From positions 1-7,670 of the forward strand of contig JAHENP010000026.1 in assembly GCA_018609965.1 (NCBI GenBank): DNA of 7,670 nucleotides, given 5' to 3'. Both the position numbers and the translations under genes were made by a program. This stretch comes from Haloferacaceae archaeon. GTDB lineage: Archaea; Halobacteriota; Halobacteria; Halobacteriales; Haloferacaceae. The notes beneath the pieces were generated by a model, which saw only the letters and a program-made list of their open reading frames with translations, was not told where the DNA came from and ran no database searches. Every line of letters starts with the position of its first letter. The first letter of the stretch is position 1. Below are positions 1 through 5,795 of this stretch, piece by piece.

Positions 1-25
1 CACGACCGGGGCCGACCGGGCGGGT

Positions 26-1021
26 GTGACAGACAGCTACACCGCGGCGCTCGTCGACGCGTTCACAGACGAGCCGCTGACCGGCAACGCGGCGGGGGTG
101 GTTCCGGACGCCGACGGGTTGAGCGACGACCAGATGCAGGCGATTGCACGCGAACTCGCGGTCAGCGAGACGGCGTTTCTCACCAACCACCCGAGCGCGG
201 ACCGGCAGGTGCGGTACTTCACGCCGACGACGGAGGTGGATCTGTGTGGCCACGCGACGGTGGCGGCCCACGCGTACCTCCGTGACTGCGGGCGGATCGA
301 CCCCGGAACGCACACGCTGGCGACGAACGTCGGGGGCCTGTCGATCCAGGTCGGCGCGGAGACGGTATGGATGACACAGAACCCGCCGACGGTGTACGAA
401 CGGCCCGTCGACTACGAGACGCTCGCGGCGGCGCTGGGGGCCGAGCCGTCCGCGTTCGCCGGTGTGGGCGACACACTGCCGGTGGCGTACGCCTCGACGG
501 GGCTGCCGTTTCTGGTCGTCCCGGTGAGCTTCCTCGACGATCTCGGCGGGCTGGCGCCGGACGACGACGCCGTCCAGGAACTGGCCGACACGCACGACGC
601 GGCCGGCGTCTACGCGTTCACCTTCGACACGCTCACCGCGCAGGCGACGCTCCACGGCCGGTGTTTCGTTCCCGGAGCGGGCGTCCCCGAAGACCCCGTC
701 ACGGGGACCGCGTCGGGCGCCTGCGGGGCGTATCTCGACCACTTCGGTGCGTTCCGTGGGACCGACCCGGCCGCCGGAAGTGGGGCGGAAGCCGGCGACC
801 GAGCGGAGTCGACCGCCACGGAGGTGGCCGCCGAGACCGGGACACCCGCGGAGATGACCTTCGAACAGGGCCACTACCTCGACCGACCGGGACGGGTGCG
901 GGTGCGTGTCGACACCGGCGACGACGGCGCCCCGGCCGTCGGCGGTCGCGCGACGACCACGTTCGACGGGGAGATCCGGGTGCCGGACGGCGACGACGAC
1001 GAGATTCTCGAAGCGGGCTGA
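26..1021 (+). CDS. PhzF family isomerase-like protein
   Basis: This 331-residue protein belongs to the PhzF/diaminopimelate-epimerase-fold family, soluble cytoplasmic enzymes that isomerise small molecules; the substrate of this member cannot be told. Visible family marks are the N-terminal VDAFTDEPLTGNAAGV stretch (10-25), SETAF (47-51) carrying the Glu (E48) at the position of the PhzF catalytic glutamate, DLCGHAT (72-78), and EDPVTG (222-227) of the second half-domain. The GTG start fits the family, whose members begin a few residues before the first strand (here TAALVDAF). The frame stays open to the left edge of the window, so a longer N-terminus is possible but not needed. It is longer than the usual 260-300 residues because of an Ala/Gly/Glu-rich insert at about 245-275, between GAFRG and the strand before the final GRVRVRV segment. 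No phenazine genes are nearby, so that pathway should not be inferred. Family assignment is firm; function is unknown. Confidence 0.93.
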   Translation: MTDSYTAALVDAFTDEPLTGNAAGVVPDADGLSDDQMQAIARELAVSETAFLTNHPSADRQVRYFTPTTEVDLCGHATVAAHAYLRDCGRIDPGTHTLATNVGGLSIQVGAETVWMTQNPPTVYERPVDYETLAAALGAEPSAFAGVGDTLPVAYASTGLPFLVVPVSFLDDLGGLAPDDDAVQELADTHDAAGVYAFTFDTLTAQATLHGRCFVPGAGVPEDPVTGTASGACGAYLDHFGAFRGTDPAAGSGAEAGDRAESTATEVAAETGTPAEMTFEQGHYLDRPGRVRVRVDTGDDGAPAVGGRATTTFDGEIRVPDGDDDEILEAG

Positions 1022-1072
1022 TAGGTCCCCCCGTCGGGTCGGGAGAACACGCGTTTGGAGGTGTAATTCACA

Positions 1073-1078
1073 ATGTAG
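1073..1078 (+). other. Start-stop ATG-TAG preceded by a Shine-Dalgarno-like sequence
   Basis: GGAGGTG at 1057-1063 matches the haloarchaeal Shine-Dalgarno core and is followed after nine bases by an ATG whose next codon is TAG. It lies in the gap after the PhzF-like gene and just before the TATA-like element of the next gene. It may be chance, a remnant of a lost gene start, or a minimal start-stop unit on read-through transcripts. The arrangement is read directly; any role is unproven. Confidence 0.2.
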
Positions 1079-1079
1079 C

Positions 1080-1089
1080 TCTAAATATT
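1080..1089 (+). promoter_or_regulatory. TATA-like box for the exported nuclease gene
   Basis: TCTAAATATT stands out in an AT-rich patch within GC-rich DNA and resembles haloarchaeal TATA boxes. Its centre lies about 23 bases before the GTG at 1108, which suggests a leaderless or almost leaderless transcript if that codon is the start, or a leader of about 25 bases if translation begins at the GTG at 1135. There is no good Shine-Dalgarno sequence directly before either codon. Confidence 0.55.
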
Positions 1090-1107
1090 CCCGGTAGAAG
1101 ATGATAT

Positions 1108-3552
1108 GTGGGTCGAGCACGAATCGGTAACTGCGTGCAACGACGCAGCTTCCTGGCATCGCTGGGTGTCAGTACGGCGGCGGTCGGGGGCATCGGGGCG
1201 ACGGCAACAGAGACACGCGCACAGAGTATCGTTTCGGAGCTGGTGTTCGAGTCGAGCGCCTCGTTGCTCGACGCGAACGGCGGGGAGTTGACCGACGACT
1301 CGTTGGTGACGGTGTACGCCGAGCCGACGGCGTCCAACGAGGACGGGGACAGTGCGGGCGATGCGGTGGTGTACAGCAACGGGACGCCGATCCCACTGGC
1401 GGCGGTCGACGGGCAGGTCGCCGGGTTCGGCTCCCAGTTGGTCACCAACGGGACGAACTTCCGGGCGGGCAACGAGGAGTTCCTGTTGAACGTCTGGGAC
1501 GACCTGATCGGCGGCGGGACCGTGCTCTACGACGAAAGCCACGGCTCGTACAACAGCCTGAGCGACTTCAGCAACATGGCGAACTACGCGTCGACACAGG
1601 GGTCGTACACGGTGACGGCGACACAGGATCTGACGGCGGATCTGTCGGGGGCCGACGCGGTGATGATCACCAGCCCGTCGTCGTCGTTCACGAGCACGGA
1701 GCTGTCGGCGCTCTCCTCGTTCGTCTCGAACGGCGGAGTCGTTTTACTCCACGACACCGCAGACTACCAGGATGTCGACGAGACGGCGAACCTCAACGGG
1801 GTGGCGGCGGAACTCGGCGTCGGCTTCCGGTTCAACGACGACCAGGTGATCGACTACGACAACAACGGGGGTGAGTTCTTCGCGCCGACGACGACGGAGT
1901 TCAACTGGTCGTTCCCGTACTTCGGCGATCGGCCGGGGATGGGGATCGACCCGACCACGAGCCACACGGTCGACATCGTGGAGGTGATCGACGGGGACAC
2001 CCCCGTCGTCCGGTTCGACAGCGGCCGAGAGATCTCCGTCCGGCTCGTCGGGATCGACACCCCAGAGAAGGCGAGCAACGCCCAGTTCGAGACGGTCGCA
2101 GAGTGGGAGGGGATCGAGTCCCGGTCGTATCTGGAGACATGGGCGGACAACGCCACCCAGTTCGGCCGCGACGAGTTGGGCGGCAAACGGGTCAAGCTGG
2201 AGTTCGACCAGGCTGAAGACGGGATCTTCGACGCGTTCGGCCGGCTGTTGGGGTACATCCGGTACGACGCGACCGGGGACGGAACCCGGGACGCGCGGTA
2301 CAACCTCCGGACGGTCGAACAGGGGTACGCCCGGGTGTACGACTCCAACTTCGACTTCCACTCGGAGTTCATCGACGCCGAGCGGACGGCACAGGCCAAC
2401 GGCGTCGGCCTGTGGGGCCAGAGCGACCCCAAAAACACCGTCGCGGACCGTAACCGGGACGCCGACGATATGTTCCTCCCAACGCCGGAGGCGATCCGGA
2501 CGGACACCGGCCAACTCGACCGGTCGCGCGCCCCGGTCGTCGCGGAGTCGTCCGCGACACAGTCGGGCGGGTTCGTGAGCTACAGCTCCGACGTGCCGGT
2601 GATCGGTGTCGACGAGTCGAACAGTGTCGGTGCGGTCGGCACCCCGTTGATCGACTACGACTACGAGGCCAAGGAGGGGTACGCCGTCGACACCGCCACC
2701 TACGAGAACTTCGTCGTCCTCACCAACCTGATCAACTACCTCTCGGACAACACCGGCCGGGTGGTGATGGACTGTGCCCACGGCCAGTTCGCCGCCGGCG
2801 GGAGTCTCGACCCCGAGGACACCGCCTACTACCAACGGTTCCTCGAAGGCGTCGGCGTCGACTTCGAGTCGATCGCCGACCTGACGACCAGTCGGCTGGG
2901 TGACGCCCGCGCCCTGCTCGTCGGGGCGCCGCCGGAGTCGTTCTCCTCGTCCGAGCTGAGTGCGATCCAGACGTTCCGCGACAACGGCGGGGCGGTGATC
3001 CTCATCGGCTCCAGCGAGGCCGGCAACAACGGCCGCGACAACCTGGAACTGTTGTCGTACGTGCTCGGCTCCGACCTCCGGTTCAACGGCGGGAGCGTCA
3101 CCGACGGCACGAACAACCTGAACAACGACCAGACCGTGCCGACGACGACCGTCTTCGACACGAGCTACCCGTTGTTCTCCGCCATCGGCGGCGGGGGCAG
3201 CGGTGGTGGCGGCGACACCGGCGGCTCCATCGTCGTCAAGTCGGTCCACGCGGACGCGGCCGGCAACGAGTACGACAACCTGAACGACGAGTACGTCGTC
3301 TTTGAGAACCCCGAGTCGAGTGGGATCGACCTGACCGGCTACGCCGTGGAGGACGCCGCCGGCAACCGCTACGAGTTCCCCAGCGGGTTCACGCTCGACG
3401 CCGCGTCGACGGTGACACTCCGGTCCGGCACCGGGACAGACACTGACACCGACCTCTACTGGGGCGGTGGGTCGCCGGTCTGGAACAACTCCGGTGACAC
3501 CGTCATCGTCTTCGACGACACCGGCAGTCAGGTGTTGTCGTACAGCTACTAA
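1108..3552 (+). CDS. Tat-exported thermonuclease with duplicated alpha/beta modules and lamin-tail domain
   Basis: This 814-residue protein is predicted to be exported folded by the Tat system and to cut nucleic acid outside the cell. A twin-arginine signal (QRRSFLASLG, 11-20) is followed by an Ala/Gly-rich core and a possible cleavage near TRA-QS (about 38). Next come module A (about 85-272), a staphylococcal-nuclease domain (about 285-437), a linker, module B (about 489-691), a Gly-rich linker (694-707) and a lamin-tail domain (708-814) ending VLSYSY. The nuclease domain keeps the residues matching the S. aureus active site: D297 in DGDT, R312, D317, T318 and E320 in VRLVGIDTPE, and R379 in FGRLLGYI. 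Modules A and B resemble GATase-like/DUF4350-type folds, with a shared D-x-x-H-G and a strand after NGG. The start is uncertain: GTG at 1135 would give a more typical short Tat N-region (MQRRSFL). Nuclease and lamin-tail calls are firm; the module name is tentative; DNA as substrate is inferred. Confidence 0.9.
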   Translation: MGRARIGNCVQRRSFLASLGVSTAAVGGIGATATETRAQSIVSELVFESSASLLDANGGELTDDSLVTVYAEPTASNEDGDSAGDAVVYSNGTPIPLAAVDGQVAGFGSQLVTNGTNFRAGNEEFLLNVWDDLIGGGTVLYDESHGSYNSLSDFSNMANYASTQGSYTVTATQDLTADLSGADAVMITSPSSSFTSTELSALSSFVSNGGVVLLHDTADYQDVDETANLNGVAAELGVGFRFNDDQVIDYDNNGGEFFAPTTTEFNWSFPYFGDRPGMGIDPTTSHTVDIVEVIDGDTPVVRFDSGREISVRLVGIDTPEKASNAQFETVAEWEGIESRSYLETWADNATQFGRDELGGKRVKLEFDQAEDGIFDAFGRLLGYIRYDATGDGTRDARYNLRTVEQGYARVYDSNFDFHSEFIDAERTAQANGVGLWGQSDPKNTVADRNRDADDMFLPTPEAIRTDTGQLDRSRAPVVAESSATQSGGFVSYSSDVPVIGVDESNSVGAVGTPLIDYDYEAKEGYAVDTATYENFVVLTNLINYLSDNTGRVVMDCAHGQFAAGGSLDPEDTAYYQRFLEGVGVDFESIADLTTSRLGDARALLVGAPPESFSSSELSAIQTFRDNGGAVILIGSSEAGNNGRDNLELLSYVLGSDLRFNGGSVTDGTNNLNNDQTVPTTTVFDTSYPLFSAIGGGGSGGGGDTGGSIVVKSVHADAAGNEYDNLNDEYVVFENPESSGIDLTGYAVEDAAGNRYEFPSGFTLDAASTVTLRSGTGTDTDTDLYWGGGSPVWNNSGDTVIVFDDTGSQVLSYSY
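1360..1923 (+). repeat. Module A of an internal protein duplication
   Basis: This codes for residues about 85-272 of the exported nuclease and pairs with module B at 2572-3180. Matching landmarks in order are VVYSNGTPIP against VSYSSDVPVI, YDESHG against MDCAHG, SFTSTELSALSSFVSNGG against SFSSSELSAIQTFRDNGG, the GFRFNDDQVID and DLRFNGGSVTD strands, and PTTTEFNWSFPYF against PTTTVFDTSYPLF. The similarity is at protein level; the DNA copies have diverged. The nuclease domain lies between the two copies. Confidence 0.8.
2572..3180 (+). repeat. Module B of an internal protein duplication
   Basis: This codes for residues about 489-691, the second copy of the module that precedes the nuclease domain. 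The shared D-x-x-H-G motif is D555/H558/G559 here and D142/H145/G146 in module A. Module B has a cysteine (C556) where module A has E143. It ends at a Gly-rich linker leading into the lamin-tail domain. The copy is real by eye; whether either module is catalytic is unknown. Confidence 0.8.
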
Positions 3553-3604
3553 GCCGGCAGCCCGTCTCAACTCTCTCTTCTCTGCCGTCTTCTCCTCTTC
3601 TCGT
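3553..3604 (+). terminator. Pyrimidine-rich transcription end region
   Basis: After the TAA stop of the exported nuclease gene, the + strand becomes strongly pyrimidine-rich, with CTCTCTCTTCTCT followed by TCTTCTCCTCTTCTC. Archaeal termination depends mainly on T-rich stretches in the non-template strand, so this is a plausible terminator for the rightward gene. The T content is diluted by C and there is no long uninterrupted T-run. No comparable T-rich stretch is seen in the other direction after the kinase stop. Confidence 0.4.
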
Positions 3605-3644
3605 TGCTGCGCAGTCGTCTTCTCGTCGCCGCGCCGCCCCACTC

Positions 3645-5570
3645 CTACTCGACCGTCTCCTCCGCCGGCGACGTGTCGGTGCTGGCGGTCGGAGACTCGT
3701 TGTCTGTCCCGGCGGCGTCGGCCGGCGGCGCGTCGTCCGCGAGAACACCCGGAACCCTGACCGTCGCAGTCGTCCCGTCCGTGCAGTCGAAGACCACGTC
3801 ACCGCCGAGCGCGGTCGCACTCCACTCGACGAGCCACAAGCCGAGCCCGCTCCCGTGTTCGAGTTGGCTCTCCCGGCCGCGGTCGACCGCGGCGAGTTCG
3901 TGTGACGGCACACCCGGGCCGTCGTCGGCGACGGTCACGACCGCGGTGTCACCCTCGACTGCCCGGAGAGTGACCGCCACGGTCGGATCGGCGCCGGCGT
4001 GTTCGACCGCGTTCTCCAACAGGTTGCCGAGCAACAACGACAACACGTCCGGGTTCGTCTCCACGCGCACGTCCGACGGCACGCTGAGTGTGACGCAGTC
4101 GGTCGCGTCCGCGGGCACCCACTCGTCGACCGCACGGTCGAGAAACGCCGCCAGCGACACCGTCTTCTCTGGCGTCTCCCGGGTGTCGAGCAGTCGTTCC
4201 AACGACCGCGCCTTCTCTCCGAGGCTGGCCAACGACCCTGCCTCCGTCCGGGCGGTCTCGATCATCGCACGCGTCTCCTCGTCGTCGACACGGTCGACCG
4301 CCGCCGCGAGGTAGCCCTGGACGACGTTGAGGTCGTTCCGGAGGTTGTGCCGGAGCACACGGTTCAACACTTCCAACCGTTGCTCGCGGGCGCGTTCCTC
4401 GGTCACGTCCTGGAAAACGAGCGTCGCGCCGACGGTCTGGCCCGTCGGGTCCGTCAACAGTGAGGTGTTGAGGACGTACGTCCGTCGGTCACCGCCGACA
4501 TCCAACGATACCGTCCGGTCGGCCACGTCACCCGTTGTCTCCCTGTCGAGCCCGTCAGTCGGGTCGTCTGCGACAGTCCTCTCCACACCGTCACTCGGTC
4601 CGCCCGTGTCGACCGCTCCGCCGTCGCCGGCAGCCCGGGCAGCGCCACCGTCGGCGGCGTGGGCGGAACGAGCGGGGACGACCGCCGCGAGCGTCTCCGA
4701 GTCGAGATCGACGACGGTCGACAACGGTTCCCCCAACACGGCGGGTCGCTGGAGATTGAACAACCGTTCGGCACTGTCGTTCACCTCGACCACGCGCCCG
4801 GCGACGGTGACGACGGCGACAGCACTCCCCAGGTCGTCGAGCGCGTCCCGGTCGGCCGCCCGGCGCGTGGCCGGCCCGACCGCGAACAGGTCGGCGTGAG
4901 AGAGGGCGACGTAGCCGCCGGTGGCGGTGACAGCCAGCGTGGCCGGTGTCGGATTCAGTTGTGGGACGGGGCCGAGTTCGAACAGCCAGACGGCCGTCGC
5001 CGCCGTCGGCAGCGCGGCACCGGCGATCAGCGTGAGCAACTGCCGGCGGTAGACGGAGCCGTAGCGGACGACCGACTGCAACAACAACGCGACCGCCAGC
5101 CCGACCTCGACGTACGCCAGCCCGTAGATCGCGTACAACGCGGGCTGTGCGTCGAGTGAGACGGTCGCCGCCCCGAAGACGGGGTCGATCCGGTAGTGCT
5201 GCCAGACCAACCCGTGGAGCGGGTTGAGCAGTTCGAACACGCCGAACCCGACCCACAGCGCCACGTTGAGCCGCGCGGCGGGAGACCGCGCCAGGTGTGG
5301 TCGGCCGGTGTACGCGAGCGCGAACCCCAACAACGTCGGGGGAACGAGACTCTTCGCGACCCAGGTGACGGAGCCGGCCGCTCGACGCAGTATCGGATCG
5401 AAGAGCAACAACGCGACACCGTAGGACAACGCCCACCCCGCGATGGCGAGTGTGAACCCGATCCAGTACCACCCACCCGGCCGGTCGCGGTGGCGCCAGG
5501 CGCGCGGGAGCGTGTACAACGCCCCCAGACCGGCCGTTCCCGAGAGCACCGCCGGCCACGGCGGGATCAC
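3645..5570 (-). CDS. Membrane sensor histidine kinase, 7TM-PAS-HATPase
   Basis: This 641-residue protein is a predicted membrane sensor that autophosphorylates a histidine and passes the phosphate to a response regulator. The N-terminal third has seven likely membrane spans (about 7-22, 33-57, 68-87, 101-118, 143-168, 176-198, 208-224), as in the N-terminal 7TM kinase class. A PAS domain follows (about 240-390), with an Ala/Asp/Gly-rich insert near 300-352 before its last strands (TLVFQDVTEERARE). The H-box RHNLRNDL carries the phospho-acceptor H408. The ATPase domain shows the N-box LLGNLLENAVEH (N520), a DDGPG box (from D549) and GSGLGLWLVEW (573-583). The tail after 610 is Ala/Asp/Thr/Glu-rich and probably disordered. 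The start is GTG, supported by a Shine-Dalgarno-like GGGGTGA six bases upstream; an in-frame TGA three codons earlier prevents a longer protein. No response regulator is adjacent, and the signal sensed is unknown. Confidence 0.95.
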   Translation of the reverse strand: MIPPWPAVLSGTAGLGALYTLPRAWRHRDRPGGWYWIGFTLAIAGWALSYGVALLLFDPILRRAAGSVTWVAKSLVPPTLLGFALAYTGRPHLARSPAARLNVALWVGFGVFELLNPLHGLVWQHYRIDPVFGAATVSLDAQPALYAIYGLAYVEVGLAVALLLQSVVRYGSVYRRQLLTLIAGAALPTAATAVWLFELGPVPQLNPTPATLAVTATGGYVALSHADLFAVGPATRRAADRDALDDLGSAVAVVTVAGRVVEVNDSAERLFNLQRPAVLGEPLSTVVDLDSETLAAVVPARSAHAADGGAARAAGDGGAVDTGGPSDGVERTVADDPTDGLDRETTGDVADRTVSLDVGGDRRTYVLNTSLLTDPTGQTVGATLVFQDVTEERAREQRLEVLNRVLRHNLRNDLNVVQGYLAAAVDRVDDEETRAMIETARTEAGSLASLGEKARSLERLLDTRETPEKTVSLAAFLDRAVDEWVPADATDCVTLSVPSDVRVETNPDVLSLLLGNLLENAVEHAGADPTVAVTLRAVEGDTAVVTVADDGPGVPSHELAAVDRGRESQLEHGSGLGLWLVEWSATALGGDVVFDCTDGTTATVRVPGVLADDAPPADAAGTDNESPTASTDTSPAEETVE

Positions 5571-5638
5571 CGCCAGTCACCCCGCCTGCGCGGTGTCGGC
5601 GGCGTCTGACGCCGATCTACTCGGGTTTTTCTTGCCAT
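5567..5638 (-). CDS. Possible 23-residue leader ORF overlapping the kinase start
   Basis: An ATG at 5638 opens a frame coding for MARKTRVDRRQTPPTPRRRG and three more residues (D, W, R). Its TGA stop overlaps the kinase GTG start as GTGA, the arrangement usually seen with translational coupling. A TATA-like element lies about 40 bases upstream, giving an expected transcript start about 15 bases before the ATG. Against it: the peptide is strongly basic, unlike typical haloarchaeal proteins, there is no clear Shine-Dalgarno sequence, and short ORFs arise by chance. It is reported for its position; coding is unproven. Confidence 0.2.
   Translation of the reverse strand: MARKTRVDRRQTPPTPRRRGDWR
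5577..5583 (-). promoter_or_regulatory. Shine-Dalgarno-like site of the histidine kinase
   Basis: On the minus strand this reads GGGGTGA, one mismatch from the GGAGGTGA expected to pair with the 16S rRNA 3' end. It is spaced six bases from the GTG at 5570. It supports that codon as the true start and implies a leadered transcript. Confidence 0.5.
5601..5613. other. Perfect dyad GGCGTC-T-GACGCC in the kinase leader
   Basis: Two 6-base arms are separated by a single base. It lies in the expected 5' leader of the kinase transcript, inside the small leader ORF and about 18 bases before the Shine-Dalgarno-like site. It could be a protein-binding dyad or a small RNA hairpin. A competing pairing is possible between GGCGG (5598-5602) and CCGCC (5582-5586), next to the ribosome-binding site. 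In GC-rich DNA such dyads also occur by chance. Confidence 0.3.
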
Positions 5639-5675
5639 CGGGCTGCAATTTCTACCGTGTTCGCTCCACCTCGGC

Positions 5676-5684
5676 GTATATCTT
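5676..5684 (-). promoter_or_regulatory. TATA-like box for the histidine kinase
   Basis: The minus strand reads AAGATATAC here, a rare AT-rich patch in the engB-kinase gap. An archaeal transcript start is expected about 26 bases downstream, near 5653, giving a leader of roughly 80 bases before the kinase GTG and about 15 before the possible leader ORF ATG. Confidence 0.4.
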
Positions 5685-5704
5685 GCGGTGTCGGTGGCTC
5701 ACAC

Positions 5705-5753
5705 GGGGGAGATCGGGGAGGCGAGCAGGGGTGATGGGGAAGCGAGTGGGGGG
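5705..5753 (+). other. Cluster of five G-tracts, candidate G-quadruplex
   Basis: The + strand carries G-runs of 5, 4, 4, 4 and 6 at 5705-5709, 5715-5718, 5728-5731, 5736-5739 and 5748-5753, with spacers of 5, 9, 4 and 8 bases. This meets a relaxed quadruplex pattern with one spare tract. It sits between the engB stop (5796) and the kinase TATA-like box, on the strand that is the template for both genes. The pattern is read directly; folding and any role in pausing or insulation are inference. Confidence 0.5.
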
Positions 5754-5775
5754 CGTCGGTTCGTCGACCGGCGCC
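5752..5775. other. Hairpin just downstream of engB
   Basis: GGCGTCGGT (5752-5760) pairs with ACCGGCGCC (5767-5775) across a 6-base loop. The pairing is nine base pairs with one T-G wobble in the + strand reading, or one A-C mismatch in the minus-strand transcript. It begins about 20 bases after the engB stop and overlaps the last G-tract of the neighbouring cluster. There is no T-run after it on the minus strand, so it is not a convincing terminator; a 3'-end processing or pausing role is possible. Confidence 0.3.
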
Positions 5776-5795
5776 GAGGGAGGCGTCTTGAAGCC

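Noticed and set aside
26..1021. Phenazine biosynthesis role for the PhzF-like gene
   Set aside because: The family is broad and no other phenazine gene is in the window, so only the fold and family are supported.
1108..3552. Reading the exported nuclease as part of an intracellular defence system
   Set aside because: The twin-arginine signal and lamin-tail domain point outside the cell, and no restriction, CRISPR, toxin-antitoxin or other defence partner is adjacent.
3607..3614. Eight-base palindrome CTGCGCAG in the convergent gap
   Set aside because: It is short, with no extension of the symmetry on either side, and is expected by chance in GC-rich DNA.
1744..3642. Open frame of 632 codons on the minus strand opposite the exported nuclease gene
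   Set aside because: Its translation is Val/Arg/Asp repetitive with no recognisable domain, and the opposite strand encodes clear nuclease and lamin-tail domains. Long antisense frames are expected in GC-rich genes with strong third-base bias.
4591..5580. Open frame of 329 codons on the minus strand overlapping the kinase
   Set aside because: It is an Arg-rich shadow of the kinase coding frame; the kinase membrane, PAS and ATPase motifs show which frame is real.
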